DNA from: Paraburkholderia sp. Tr-20389
Lineage (GTDB): Bacteria > Pseudomonadota > Gammaproteobacteria > Burkholderiales > Burkholderiaceae
Length of the DNA stretch: 64,000 nt
NCBI RefSeq assembly: GCF_017104565.1
Contig: NZ_JAAGPD010000031.1
Coordinates: 62,001 to 126,000 of the forward strand
Direction of reading: 5' to 3'
Shown here piece after piece: positions 55,658-63,889 of this stretch. The notes below the pieces were generated by a model. It did no database searches. It was not told the origin of the DNA and saw only the letters and a list, made by a program, of their open reading frames with translations. Within the stretch, counting starts at the first letter, position 1. Each line of letters begins with the position of its first letter. The position numbers and the translations under genes were made by a program.

Positions 55658-57084
55658 AAAAACTTGACCGGTTTTACATCGACGGGAAATGGACGAAGCC
55701 TGCAGGTACGGACCTCTTCGAACTGATCAATCCCGCAACCGAAGAAGCATACGGACACGTCACCCTCGGAAACGCCGAGGATGTCGACAGGGCAGTTGTT
55801 GCAGCCCGGCGAGCATTCGCATCCTTCTCGCAATTGAAGAAAGAATGGCGGATGGAAATCCTGAGCAGCATTGTTGAGTCGCTGCTGCGCCGGGAGTCGG
55901 ACCTGATGGATGCGGTAACCGAAGAGATGGGCGCTCCCAGCAGTTTGAAGGGGCAGACGGGCACCGCGGTTCAGGCATTCCGACAGGCGATCGTCACGCT
56001 GCGCGACTACTCTTTCGAGCATATGCTCGGCGACAACGTGGTTCGCCGCGAGCCCATCGGTGTCTGTGGCCTCATCTCCGCATGGAATTGGCCTTTGCAG
56101 CTGATGTGCCAGAAGCTGGCATCTGCATTCGCAGCAGGTTGTACGGTCGTTGCAAAGCCGAGCGAATTCACTCCGCTCAGTGCTGTTGTGCTCGCAGAGG
56201 CGCTTGACACTGCGGGATTGCCGCCGGGCGTGTTCAATCTGGTGAATGGAGATGGTCCGACCGTTGGCGAGGCTATTTCACGTCATCCCGGCATTGATAT
56301 GGTTTCGTTCACCGGGTCCACTCGTGCCGGCGTGATGGTGGCTCAGGCTGCGGCCGGCACCGTGAAGCGTGTGTGCCAGGAGCTAGGTGGGAAGTCCGCA
56401 AACATCATTCTGCCCGACGCGGATCTTGCGGCCGCTGCGCGATTTAATGTTTCTCGAGGCTTCTCGAATACAGGGCAGTCCTGCCATTCGCCAACTCGCA
56501 TGCTTGTATCGGAAAACCAGGCAGACGAACTGATTGCGCTGATCCGGGAGGAAGCTCAGTCGGTGAAGGTAGGCGACCCGAAGAATCCCAGGACAACTAT
56601 TGGACCTGTTGTCAATCGGGCACAGTTCGAACGGGTTCAGCACTTTATCGAGCGCGGTATCGAAGAAGGTGCGAAGGTGGTCACGGGAGGCCCGGGTCGC
56701 CCAGAGGACATCAAGAAGGGATTCTTCATTCGCCCAACAGTATTCTCGGACGTCCGCCCAGACATGTCGATTGCACAGGAGGAAATCTTCGGCCCCGTAC
56801 TTTCCGTCATCACGTATCGCGATATCGATGATGCTGTCGAAATTGCCAACGGAACCCGCTATGGTCTGGGCGGATATATCTTCTCTTCGAACGTGGAGAA
56901 GGCTCGCCAGGTCGCTGAGCGCATGCAGGCCGGCCGCATTTTCCTCAACGGCGCGCCATCGAACAACGTTGCGCCGATGGGTGGCTACAAGCAGTCCGGC
57001 AATGGCCGGGAGATGGGGGTCTTCGGACTTGAAGAATATCTCGAAGTAAAGGCGATGCTCGGGTTCGCGAGCTCGGCGGGATAA
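55654..57084 (+). CDS. NAD-dependent aldehyde dehydrogenase
   Basis: 476 residues. Catalytic Cys in GFSNTGQSCHSPTRMLV, Glu in CQELGGKSANII, VVAKPSEFTPLSAVVLAEAL in the cofactor region. The overlap with the upstream dehydrogenase suggests that it oxidises the aldehyde or semialdehyde that enzyme forms. Family level only; CoA-acylating methylmalonate-semialdehyde type is unlikely because the classical Glu is present. Last gene before a strong terminator. Confidence 0.9.
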   Translation: MKKLDRFYIDGKWTKPAGTDLFELINPATEEAYGHVTLGNAEDVDRAVVAARRAFASFSQLKKEWRMEILSSIVESLLRRESDLMDAVTEEMGAPSSLKGQTGTAVQAFRQAIVTLRDYSFEHMLGDNVVRREPIGVCGLISAWNWPLQLMCQKLASAFAAGCTVVAKPSEFTPLSAVVLAEALDTAGLPPGVFNLVNGDGPTVGEAISRHPGIDMVSFTGSTRAGVMVAQAAAGTVKRVCQELGGKSANIILPDADLAAAARFNVSRGFSNTGQSCHSPTRMLVSENQADELIALIREEAQSVKVGDPKNPRTTIGPVVNRAQFERVQHFIERGIEEGAKVVTGGPGRPEDIKKGFFIRPTVFSDVRPDMSIAQEEIFGPVLSVITYRDIDDAVEIANGTRYGLGGYIFSSNVEKARQVAERMQAGRIFLNGAPSNNVAPMGGYKQSGNGREMGVFGLEEYLEVKAMLGFASSAG

Positions 57085-57192
57085 GCGAAATTCCATCGCG
57101 CCGAGAACCTGAAGCAAATGAGAACTCGGCGCCTCAACAGTGCGTAGTTTCCTGGAGCAGCTTACAAAGTGGCGGCGCAAAGCACAGGGTTT

Positions 57193-57219
57193 GCCGGCGC
57201 GAGTGCGCCGGCTTTTTTT
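57193..57219 (+). terminator. Rho-independent terminator after the aldehyde dehydrogenase
   Basis: Perfect 8-bp stem GCCGGCGC / GCGCCGGC with GAGT loop and seven Ts. Ends the MmgE/PrpD operon. The remaining bases to 57352 hold no gene. Confidence 0.93.
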
Positions 57220-57352
57220 CGCTAATGACGATAATGTCGCCGGTTTCCTTGTCCGTCCATGTGTAGTCAGGACGAGGTCGCCCCAAGGTCAGTGCTTATG
57301 CACTGAGCTCGGCTTGGCACGCTGTCCGGTTTGTCCAGCGTGTTGACGGATG

Positions 57353-58420
57353 TCAGGACTTTGCGATGGTTACAGGAAGCTGGGGCAGATCAAGACGATA
57401 GATTCGCGCTGCAGTATCTGAGAACAGGTTCCGGCGTTCGGCGGCGGTAAGATCGGCAGCGATTTTCTTGTATGCGTTCCAGATCACGCTGTAGCTGCAC
57501 ATCGCCTTGTCGACCGGAAAATTGCTTTCAAACATGCAGCGATCGGGACCGAAAAGATCAATGCACAGGCGCATGTAAGGCTTCCACGCTGCGACGAGAT
57601 CGTCGGACGATGGCGGCAACGTCCTTTCGTTGAATCCAAACCCGGCGTATCGCATGGCGAGCCCGCCCAGCTTCATCACTGTATTTGGGAGAGCAGCAAG
57701 TTCCTCGACTCGCGAACGCCATTCCGCGAAGACCTCCGTCCGCTTGTCTTTGTACGGGCCGATACCCAGTGGGCCACCAGTATGATTGATGACCACAGTT
57801 AAATCCGGGTGGTCACGGCAAAGCTGGGCGACATCTCTGAGTTGCGTGAAGAATGCCCATAGGTCTAACGTCATCCCCATTTTATGGATGCAGGAGACAG
57901 CCGCTCGCGTTGGTGCGGCCCTCAGTAAGCCCTCAGGGTTGGCCACTGGCAGGATCTCGCGGCTTTCATGCCATACGACCGTTGGTCGTATTCCCCTGAA
58001 CCGGCCAACCCCGGCCTCGATGTGCGCCTCGAGCACCGGCTGGACGTCGTCACCAAGCAGGATGTCCACAGTGCCTACGATTCCCGCGCAAATGTGAAGC
58101 GACGTGTCCGATCTATTCCTTCCGGTTGCGAGTTGGCGGACGAACTCCGTCTCCCCAACCGGCTTCAGTGATTCCGGGCCGTGCTCTCGATACATGCTTC
58201 TGCACTGTACATGTACGGTCGAAATGACGTTATGACCAGATGAAAAATCAGCGATGGCTCGGTCTGCCAGGTATCGATCGCCGGGATGGTCCCACAAGTG
58301 GTGGTGGGGATCCACAATCAACAGTTCTGGTTCGAGAATTTCTTCGGAGCGCAATGCCAGCCAGTCACTTCGTACCGTCGGGTGTGCCTTGAGTACAGCT
58401 TCAATTGATTCGTCAGACAT
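57353..58420 (-). CDS. Amidohydrolase-2 family metal-dependent hydrolase B
   Basis: 355 residues, paralogue of the hydrolase at 49986: both share LEPELLIVDPHHH-x-W-D-type N-termini and FGPDRCMFESNFPVDK. Metal ligands HHH in DPHHHLWD (37-44). Start at MSDESIEAVL (58420); an in-frame extension further upstream is non-coding in style. Lactone hydrolysis or decarboxylation by family. It lies downstream of an MHS transporter on the same strand, 118 nt apart. Confidence 0.87.
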   Translation of the reverse strand: MSDESIEAVLKAHPTVRSDWLALRSEEILEPELLIVDPHHHLWDHPGDRYLADRAIADFSSGHNVISTVHVQCRSMYREHGPESLKPVGETEFVRQLATGRNRSDTSLHICAGIVGTVDILLGDDVQPVLEAHIEAGVGRFRGIRPTVVWHESREILPVANPEGLLRAAPTRAAVSCIHKMGMTLDLWAFFTQLRDVAQLCRDHPDLTVVINHTGGPLGIGPYKDKRTEVFAEWRSRVEELAALPNTVMKLGGLAMRYAGFGFNERTLPPSSDDLVAAWKPYMRLCIDLFGPDRCMFESNFPVDKAMCSYSVIWNAYKKIAADLTAAERRNLFSDTAARIYRLDLPQLPVTIAKS

Positions 58421-58538
58421 GTGTGATATGCGATGACCTGGAAAGCGAGAAGGGCAACCGTGTTCACGGTTGCCCCGAGGTGACAAGAGCCGGCTTACGG
58501 ATACGTCGGCGCTTGTGGTGATCCTGATATCCGGAAAT

Positions 58539-59873
58539 TCAGTGCGACGTGTTGATCTGTCGATTCTCGGACGGCTGAGCCTCGAACTTTCGCACCAGCG
58601 AGTAGTGCGGTTTGCTTGCCATGATGGCAATTAAACTGACTATGCCAATAATCATGGTGTACCCGAAAAACACCCGAATCCCTCCGTGCTGATATGCGAT
58701 TAGCGCAGTTGCAATGATTGGCAACGGGCCTCCGAAGATGGCTCCAGACATCTGGTAACCGGCCGAGATCCCCGTGTACCGTACCGAGGTCGGGAACATG
58801 TCAGAAAACAGCGATGCCTGAGAGCTGTGACATGCTGCATGACCGATGCCAAGAACCCAGACATAACCGGCAACCATCCCTGCATAGGATTGTGCTTCCA
58901 CCGCGAGACAGAACGGGATAGCACCCGCGAGAAGCGCACAGATACCCCAGACGAAAACTTTTCGGCGACCGATTGCGTCGGACAGCATTCCGTAGATCGG
59001 GATCGTAACCATCTCAACCGCTGCACCAATCGAGACTGCGATGAGCATATCGGCTTGGGGCATCTTGAGCCTTGAGACCGCGTACGACACCATGGCGACG
59101 GCGCATGTGTAGAAAAACGTGTTTGGCGCCGCTTGCGCGAACAGGACGCCGAGCAGCTGACGCGGATACTCGCGCAGTACGGTCATCACCGGCAATTTTT
59201 CGATGTTGCCAGACGCTTTCGCTTTCACAAACGCAGGAGACTCAGCCACCCGGTTGCGGATGTAGATGCCAACCAACAGCATGGCGGCGCTCAGGATAAA
59301 GGGTACGCGCCAGCCCCATGCCAACAACGCCTGCTTGTCGAGAGCCGTCATGGCAAGGAAGGTAAGATTCCCTAACAGGAGACCGAAAAAGGCAGCGCTC
59401 TGCGGAACGCTGCCAAAGAGGCCACGACGTTTTTCGTCAGCGTGCTCGACGACCGCCACGATCGCGCCACCGTATTCCGCTCCCGCCGACAGGCCCTGTA
59501 CGATGCGCAGCAGCACGAGCAGGACAGCGCCGATGTAGCCTGCGCTTTCGTATGTCGGCAACAGCCCGATCAGGGTCGTCGCCGCCCCCATGATAATGAA
59601 GCTCCACAGCAACGTCGTCTTGCGTCCAATCTTGTCGCCGAGGTGCCCTGCAATGACACCGCCGATAGGGCGCACCAGCCATGCGGTTGCAAACGTCATG
59701 AAGCCGAAGATCGTTCCCATCGTGGGATCGACGGCAGGAAAAAACAACTTGTTCAGAAACAGCGCCGAAACCGTGCCGAAAATGAAAAAGTCGTACCACT
59801 CAATAGTGGATCCAATGAAAGTCGACGCAATGATGAGTCGCTTTTGACGTGCAGTCGATGCAGGGCTTGCCAT
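58539..59873 (-). CDS. MHS family MFS metabolite:proton symporter
   Basis: 444 residues, 12 helices. Signature IASTFIGSTIEWYDFFIFG, GHLGDKIGRKTTLLWSFIIMG and VQGLSAGAEYGGAIVAVVEHA are typical of the shikimate/citrate/proline-betaine (ShiA, ProP) branch. A third potential importer of organic anions in the island. Divergent from the epimerase gene. Start at MASPASTARQ with GGAG upstream. Confidence 0.9.
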   Translation of the reverse strand: MASPASTARQKRLIIASTFIGSTIEWYDFFIFGTVSALFLNKLFFPAVDPTMGTIFGFMTFATAWLVRPIGGVIAGHLGDKIGRKTTLLWSFIIMGAATTLIGLLPTYESAGYIGAVLLVLLRIVQGLSAGAEYGGAIVAVVEHADEKRRGLFGSVPQSAAFFGLLLGNLTFLAMTALDKQALLAWGWRVPFILSAAMLLVGIYIRNRVAESPAFVKAKASGNIEKLPVMTVLREYPRQLLGVLFAQAAPNTFFYTCAVAMVSYAVSRLKMPQADMLIAVSIGAAVEMVTIPIYGMLSDAIGRRKVFVWGICALLAGAIPFCLAVEAQSYAGMVAGYVWVLGIGHAACHSSQASLFSDMFPTSVRYTGISAGYQMSGAIFGGPLPIIATALIAYQHGGIRVFFGYTMIIGIVSLIAIMASKPHYSLVRKFEAQPSENRQINTSH

Positions 59874-59976
59874 CTTTTTGTCTCCGTGATTTGAATATAC
59901 TTTGGCCGTCGGTTAGGGGCGCGACCTTCTCACGAATCTAGTTCGTTTACCCTATCTGGTCAATATTCCGGAATTT

Positions 59977-60023
59977 GTTCCGATCATCGAAACTTATGAG
60001 TTCGGGCGGTGATCCCGCATAAT
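59977..60023 (+). promoter_or_regulatory. Island operator 9 plus -10 (for the epimerase gene)
   Basis: GTTCCGATCATCGAAAC at 59977-59993 and CATAAT (60018-60023) 41 nt from its start. Divergent region between the MHS transporter and the epimerase. Confidence 0.75.
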
Positions 60024-60093
60024 GTTTGAAAGGACGAGTTCGCGCCGAGTACGGGATGTTGCAGGTCTTTCGGTCAATCAATCAGGGAAAGTC

Positions 60094-61062
60094 ATGAAGG
60101 TTCTTCTTACCGGCGGTGCGGGATTTCTCGGTACTTACATCTTTGCTGAGCTCGAAAGGAATGGTCATCACGTTTGTGTATATGACCGGGCCGATATCCC
60201 GCCGGATCTTGCATCGATTTCCCCAAATCTCTCGAGGTCGCTTGTCTTCGGTGAAATCTCGGATTCGGAGAACTTCGCTGCCGTCTGCAGCGACGTCCAG
60301 CCAGAAGTAATCGTGCACGCTGCCGCACGCGTTGGATTTGAGCCGTCGATCGAAGATCCGGCCAGTTTTTACCAGACCAACGTTATGGGGTTTGTCAACG
60401 TCTGTGAGGCCGCCCGGAAAGTCGGGGTTCGAAAAGTTTTGCTAATCTCCAGCAACACTGCCTGCCACGCAGGGGTTGGGTCTATCCAGAAGGAGAGTGA
60501 TCCCGCATTTTCGATCTTTAAGGCCAATCCGAGCGCTCACTACGGCACAACGAAAATGATCACCGAGGCGATTGGCATGTCCTATGGGCAATTTCACGGA
60601 ATCGAGTTTCTCGCACTGCGCATCGCGGCCGTCTACGGGTTCGGAATGCGAACACCGCTTTATATCAAGCCGATGGTTGAAAACGCAGTTGATGGTAAGA
60701 AGACTGTTTTCAGGACCGGTGGCCGGATGAAGCGTGACCTCACGCACGTACTGGACGTCAGTCGCGCTGTCGTGAAAGCTGTCGAGGTGCAACGACCGGG
60801 TGCTGACCAGTCGCACATAATCAACGTTGCAGCGGGCAACTTGGTCGCTCCTTCCGAGATTGCCCGAATTGTTCGCGAGACGGTTCCCGGCGCGGATATC
60901 GCGATCGGCGATGAGTTGACAGATCTCGAAGAAGAAAACCTCAAGACGCGGGTGCCATTGGACATCTCGATGGCTCGCTCTGTTCTCGACTGGACGCCCA
61001 TCTTTCAGATCGAGGACGGAATTTCGGAGTATGTAGAAAGGTACCGGATATTCAAGGGATAA
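60094..61062 (+). CDS. NAD-dependent epimerase/dehydratase (extended SDR)
   Basis: 322 residues. Cofactor motif VLLTGGAGFLGTYIFAELE near the N-terminus, VIVHAAARVGFEPS, active site with YGTTK providing Tyr and Lys (SAHYGTTKMITEAIG). Acts on a sugar nucleotide or on a small hydroxyacid/lactone as in uronate dehydrogenase relatives; the substrate cannot be told. Start at MKVLLTGGAG (60094). Monocistronic with island operator 9 and a shared terminator. Confidence 0.87.
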   Translation: MKVLLTGGAGFLGTYIFAELERNGHHVCVYDRADIPPDLASISPNLSRSLVFGEISDSENFAAVCSDVQPEVIVHAAARVGFEPSIEDPASFYQTNVMGFVNVCEAARKVGVRKVLLISSNTACHAGVGSIQKESDPAFSIFKANPSAHYGTTKMITEAIGMSYGQFHGIEFLALRIAAVYGFGMRTPLYIKPMVENAVDGKKTVFRTGGRMKRDLTHVLDVSRAVVKAVEVQRPGADQSHIINVAAGNLVAPSEIARIVRETVPGADIAIGDELTDLEEENLKTRVPLDISMARSVLDWTPIFQIEDGISEYVERYRIFKG

Positions 61063-61088
61063 CGAACACTTCGGGATTATAAAAACGC

Positions 61089-61124
61089 GAATAGCCGGGC
61101 AGATGCAAAAATGCCCGGCTATTC
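61089..61124. terminator. Bidirectional terminator between epimerase and porin
   Basis: Perfect 13-bp stem GAATAGCCGGGCA / TGCCCGGCTATTC, 10-nt loop. On the minus strand GCGTTTTTATAA follows, terminating the porin transcript; in the plus direction an A-run precedes the stem. Convergent genes on both sides. Confidence 0.88.
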
Positions 61125-61158
61125 ACGTGCGCTTCGAAACTCGAGCGGTTAGAGAAAC

Positions 61159-62340
61159 TTAGAATTTGTGACGGATGCCCAGCCGAACGGCGACTTGGCG
61201 ATTGGAAGTCGAAGGCGTCAACTGGTTGATCGACGCAACAGCCGTTCGCCCGGTTGAATCGGTTCCTCGCGCCTCTTGGAACGTTGCGACTGTGTACACG
61301 TCGGTTCGCTTGGAAAGAAAATAATCCAGACCGGCCGACCCTTGATTGTAGATAGCCGATCCGTGACCCGATGCGCCGCTGTTGTGCGTGTACACATAAG
61401 CCAGGCCTGCAACGAGCGCAGGTGAGATCTGATACTTGAAGTTTGCTTCGGCAATGTTGAATGTTGCAGTACCCGCGATTCCACCGGCGGGTACCGGTCC
61501 GGAAGTCCTGTCACCAAGACTCATGAACTTGGTGTTTGAATAGGTAAGTCCGAACGTCGCAGCACCGAACGTGTACGCTCCACCTGCGCCGATAACCTGC
61601 AAGGTGTGAGCAGAGGCATATCCCGAGATAACCGGTGAAGACCCAAAGTTGGAACCGGGCACACCGCCGGTAGTGGCTGCCGGTGATCCGCCACTGCCAT
61701 AGAATGAAACATTAGGATTGCGGACATTAAGGTAACCAACTCCCGCGAGCAACGGACCATTGGCGTAGTTGGCTCCCAGCGACCAGATCTGATTGCGGCT
61801 GATGTTACCCGCCACGCCCCCCAGGGAGTACGCGCCGCCAAACGTGAACCCCCCGATAGCCTTGCTGGTGTACTTGATCTCGTTGTTAACGCGGTTTGTA
61901 TTATTAAAATTGTCGAGGTCCGAGGGGTGAGCGGCCATGTATCCGCCCCACTGATCGCCAACTTCAAACTGGCCCAGATTGTCGACGACGAGGTCGTATT
62001 GTCGACCGAGTGTTACTGTGCCGTATGGGCTCGTCATCCCAACGAACGCCTGCCGGCCAAAAATGAGGCCACCTTGGCCCATCTTGCCGTTGTTCACATC
62101 GAACCCGCTTTCTATCGTGAAGATCGCGGCAAGTCCACCTCCAAGGTCTTCACGACCTTTCAAACCCCAACGACTGCCGTTGAGGACGCCGCTCGATAGG
62201 TTGTAGAGACGCTCGCCACCAGCGTTGCTGTTGTAATTGACCCCCTCATCGATGATGCCGTAGAGCGTCACATTGCTCTGAGAAAAGGCTGCGCAACTGA
62301 ATGTGCTGACGGCAGCAAGTGCGAACAACTGCTTTTTCAT
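61159..62340 (-). CDS. Gram-negative porin (OmpC/Burkholderia type)
   Basis: 393-residue outer-membrane trimeric porin. Signal peptide MKKQLFALAAVSTFSCAAFS; N-terminal strand SNVTLYGIIDEGVNYNS and SRWGLKGREDLGGGLAAIF; C-terminal Phe in VRLGIRHKF for BAM recognition. Porins of this group often accompany catabolic clusters and broaden uptake of acidic substrates. Controlled by island operator 10. Confidence 0.93.
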   Translation of the reverse strand: MKKQLFALAAVSTFSCAAFSQSNVTLYGIIDEGVNYNSNAGGERLYNLSSGVLNGSRWGLKGREDLGGGLAAIFTIESGFDVNNGKMGQGGLIFGRQAFVGMTSPYGTVTLGRQYDLVVDNLGQFEVGDQWGGYMAAHPSDLDNFNNTNRVNNEIKYTSKAIGGFTFGGAYSLGGVAGNISRNQIWSLGANYANGPLLAGVGYLNVRNPNVSFYGSGGSPAATTGGVPGSNFGSSPVISGYASAHTLQVIGAGGAYTFGAATFGLTYSNTKFMSLGDRTSGPVPAGGIAGTATFNIAEANFKYQISPALVAGLAYVYTHNSGASGHGSAIYNQGSAGLDYFLSKRTDVYTVATFQEARGTDSTGRTAVASINQLTPSTSNRQVAVRLGIRHKF

Positions 62341-62476
62341 TACCTGTCTCCGATGTCTTGTACTTGATAGATGTAGATCTTCAACTAATCAACAGCGTGT
62401 CCTTAACGTTGCCTGTGAGGCTGCTGGTGCCATCTATGAAACTAGATGCTGGTCAAACAGGAACCACGCTCATAGA

Positions 62477-62535
62477 AATCTATTCGCGGCTTCGCCGACA
62501 GTCAAATAAATGGAAATGGTTCCGATAAGTGAAAC
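62477..62535 (-). promoter_or_regulatory. Island operator 10 plus -35/-10 promoter (porin)
   Basis: GTTCCGATAAGTGAAAC at 62519-62535; on the minus strand TTGACT (62505-62500), 17-nt spacer and TAGATT (62482-62477), with the -10 beginning 53 nt from the operator start. The remaining bases of the 428-bp gap (62341-62768) hold no gene. Confidence 0.78.
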
Positions 62536-62768
62536 CTGGTGCGGGGTCTTATATTGGATCTTCCCCACAGGCGAGAGAACAGCCGAACCTCAAGAACGCT
62601 TCATGAAGGTCGATACGGTGCGCCCCAAAGTGTCTTGCTCAGTTCGCTACCATATCCAAATCGTTACTTTCTGCGTTTTCGCATTTGCTTCGAGCCTTCA
62701 GACATGCGGGGTGGACTCTTTAAGCTTGCCGACAGGGACCGCTTTGAAAGTAAGGGCGGGGTTGCGAT

Positions 62769-63101
62769 CTACGATGCACCTTTCTGGTTGCAGACGTCAT
62801 CTAACCAACCAATTGAACGGGCCACTTCACACGCAATCAGAGTTGCGCCGAAGCCGATCATGAGTGCCGCTCGCAAAGTGTCTTTGGTTGCGCCATGATC
62901 CAACGCACGACGCGCGTGAATCTTGAAAGGATCTTCGTGCCCCAATACGGCGAACTGGGCCACAAGTACGATCTCGCGCACGCGTGCATCGAGAGCAGGG
63001 GATGCCAAGATTGTCGCGCGCATCCTGTCATAGTGCAGCATGGTTTCTGGAGCCGCCTGCGACAATCGTAGGGAAGATGGTGTTCTGGATTTCGTCGACA
63101 T
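62769..63101 (-). CDS. Carboxymuconolactone-decarboxylase-like small protein
   Basis: 110-residue helical protein. RVREIVLVAQFAVLGHEDPFKIHARRALDHG and a following helix pair match the CMD/AhpD-like fold, with the His in KIHARRAL. The CxxC pair of AhpD-type members is missing (GHEDPFKIH). Could be a decarboxylase or an orphan subunit; function unknown. No clear ribosome site upstream, hence moderate confidence, but operator 11 lies 170 nt upstream. Confidence 0.6.
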   Translation of the reverse strand: MSTKSRTPSSLRLSQAAPETMLHYDRMRATILASPALDARVREIVLVAQFAVLGHEDPFKIHARRALDHGATKDTLRAALMIGFGATLIACEVARSIGWLDDVCNQKGAS

Positions 63102-63228
63102 GGAAGGTTTTTCGGAGGAGTCGTTGCTGGAAGAGATAGGTGACTGCGGTCGTGCACTGCTCGTGTGGCTCGGTTAGCAACAAGAGATTGCGACAGCTTT
63201 GAATAGTGGCCGACTTCCACAGGACGAC

Positions 63229-63287
63229 ACACTATGTCGGCTCTTAAGATCGCGCAAAAAATAGAACATTATTCCGCTTATTGAAAC
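63229..63287 (-). promoter_or_regulatory. Island operator 11 plus promoter (for the CMD-like gene)
   Basis: ATTCCGCTTATTGAAAC at 63271-63287; on the minus strand TTGCGC, 17-nt spacer, then TAGTGT (63234-63229) beginning 53 nt from the operator start, as at the porin. The 310-bp region 63102-63411 holds no gene. Confidence 0.7.
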
Positions 63288-63411
63288 TCGCTGATTGACG
63301 TCATTGACACCGAAGAGCGACCGACGACCGTTATATCTAGCTACTGATGGTCAAGCCCGGTCCAGCTAGCTGACTTGGTTCCAGAGCGGGTGCGATACTA
63401 GCTAACCGGGT

Positions 63412-63807
63412 TTATGCCCTAGTTGCGCGGATCGCACGTTGCAGATTGGCATGACTGAACATGCCGCTGGCGGTCAGATAGAGGCCATGGCAGACCGCCG
63501 AGACGATTCCGCCCGCCTCCCAGATCGACCGGATGACCCTTTGCACGGCCTCACTGTCGGCGAAGTCCCACATCGTGCCGTGGCCCCCGGCGAAGAAGAC
63601 TGCCGAGTAGCGCGAGGGGTCCACGTCGCCAAGGATCTGCGTGCTCGCCAGCGCATCGCGGAACGAACGGTCCTTCCAATAGCGGTCGATAACTGGATCG
63701 GAGAGATCGAAGAAGTCAATCGGTGGATGGCCGCCGCGGATCGAGGCAATCTCGACAGGTATGCCGGCCTTCTCGAATACGTCGAGGGGATGGGTCAGCT
63801 CGACCAT
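63412..63807 (-). pseudogene. Fragment of a DJ-1/PfpI-family protein
   Basis: Keeps the family middle: VELTHPLDVFEKAGIPVEIAS, AVFFAGGHGTMWDF and the nucleophile elbow SAVCHG with Cys. After that the sequence departs from the family and stops within about 22 residues (ending AIRATRA). At the N-terminus the first strand is also missing: upstream in-frame codons do not continue the family pattern. Normal members have about 230 residues. A remnant cut at the right border of the island is the best explanation. Confidence 0.65.
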
Positions 63808-63889
63808 CGCGAAGCCTCCCGTCAGGACTCGACCCGGAGAGGAATCCTGATGGATGAGACGAGAGGCGGCCTTCGTGTCCCTTTCGTGG

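Larger units (their letters stand above)
20400..63411. other. Accessory catabolic island (about 43 kb) under a shared operator motif
   Basis: Region bounded by two truncated genes (desaturase fragment at 20037-20399, DJ-1/PfpI fragment at 63412-63807) and held together by at least eleven copies of a 17-bp inverted repeat that do not occur in the intergenic regions I checked to the left. Contents are uptake proteins, CoA-ester enzymes, dehydrogenases and two IclR regulators. No integrase, transposase or direct-repeat attachment site was seen, so the means of transfer is unknown. Confidence 0.6.

Noticed and set aside
62510-62898. Two overlapping plus-strand frames between porin and the CMD-like gene
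   Set aside because: No ribosome site, one overlaps the CMD-like gene antisense, and the region is explained as porin promoter.
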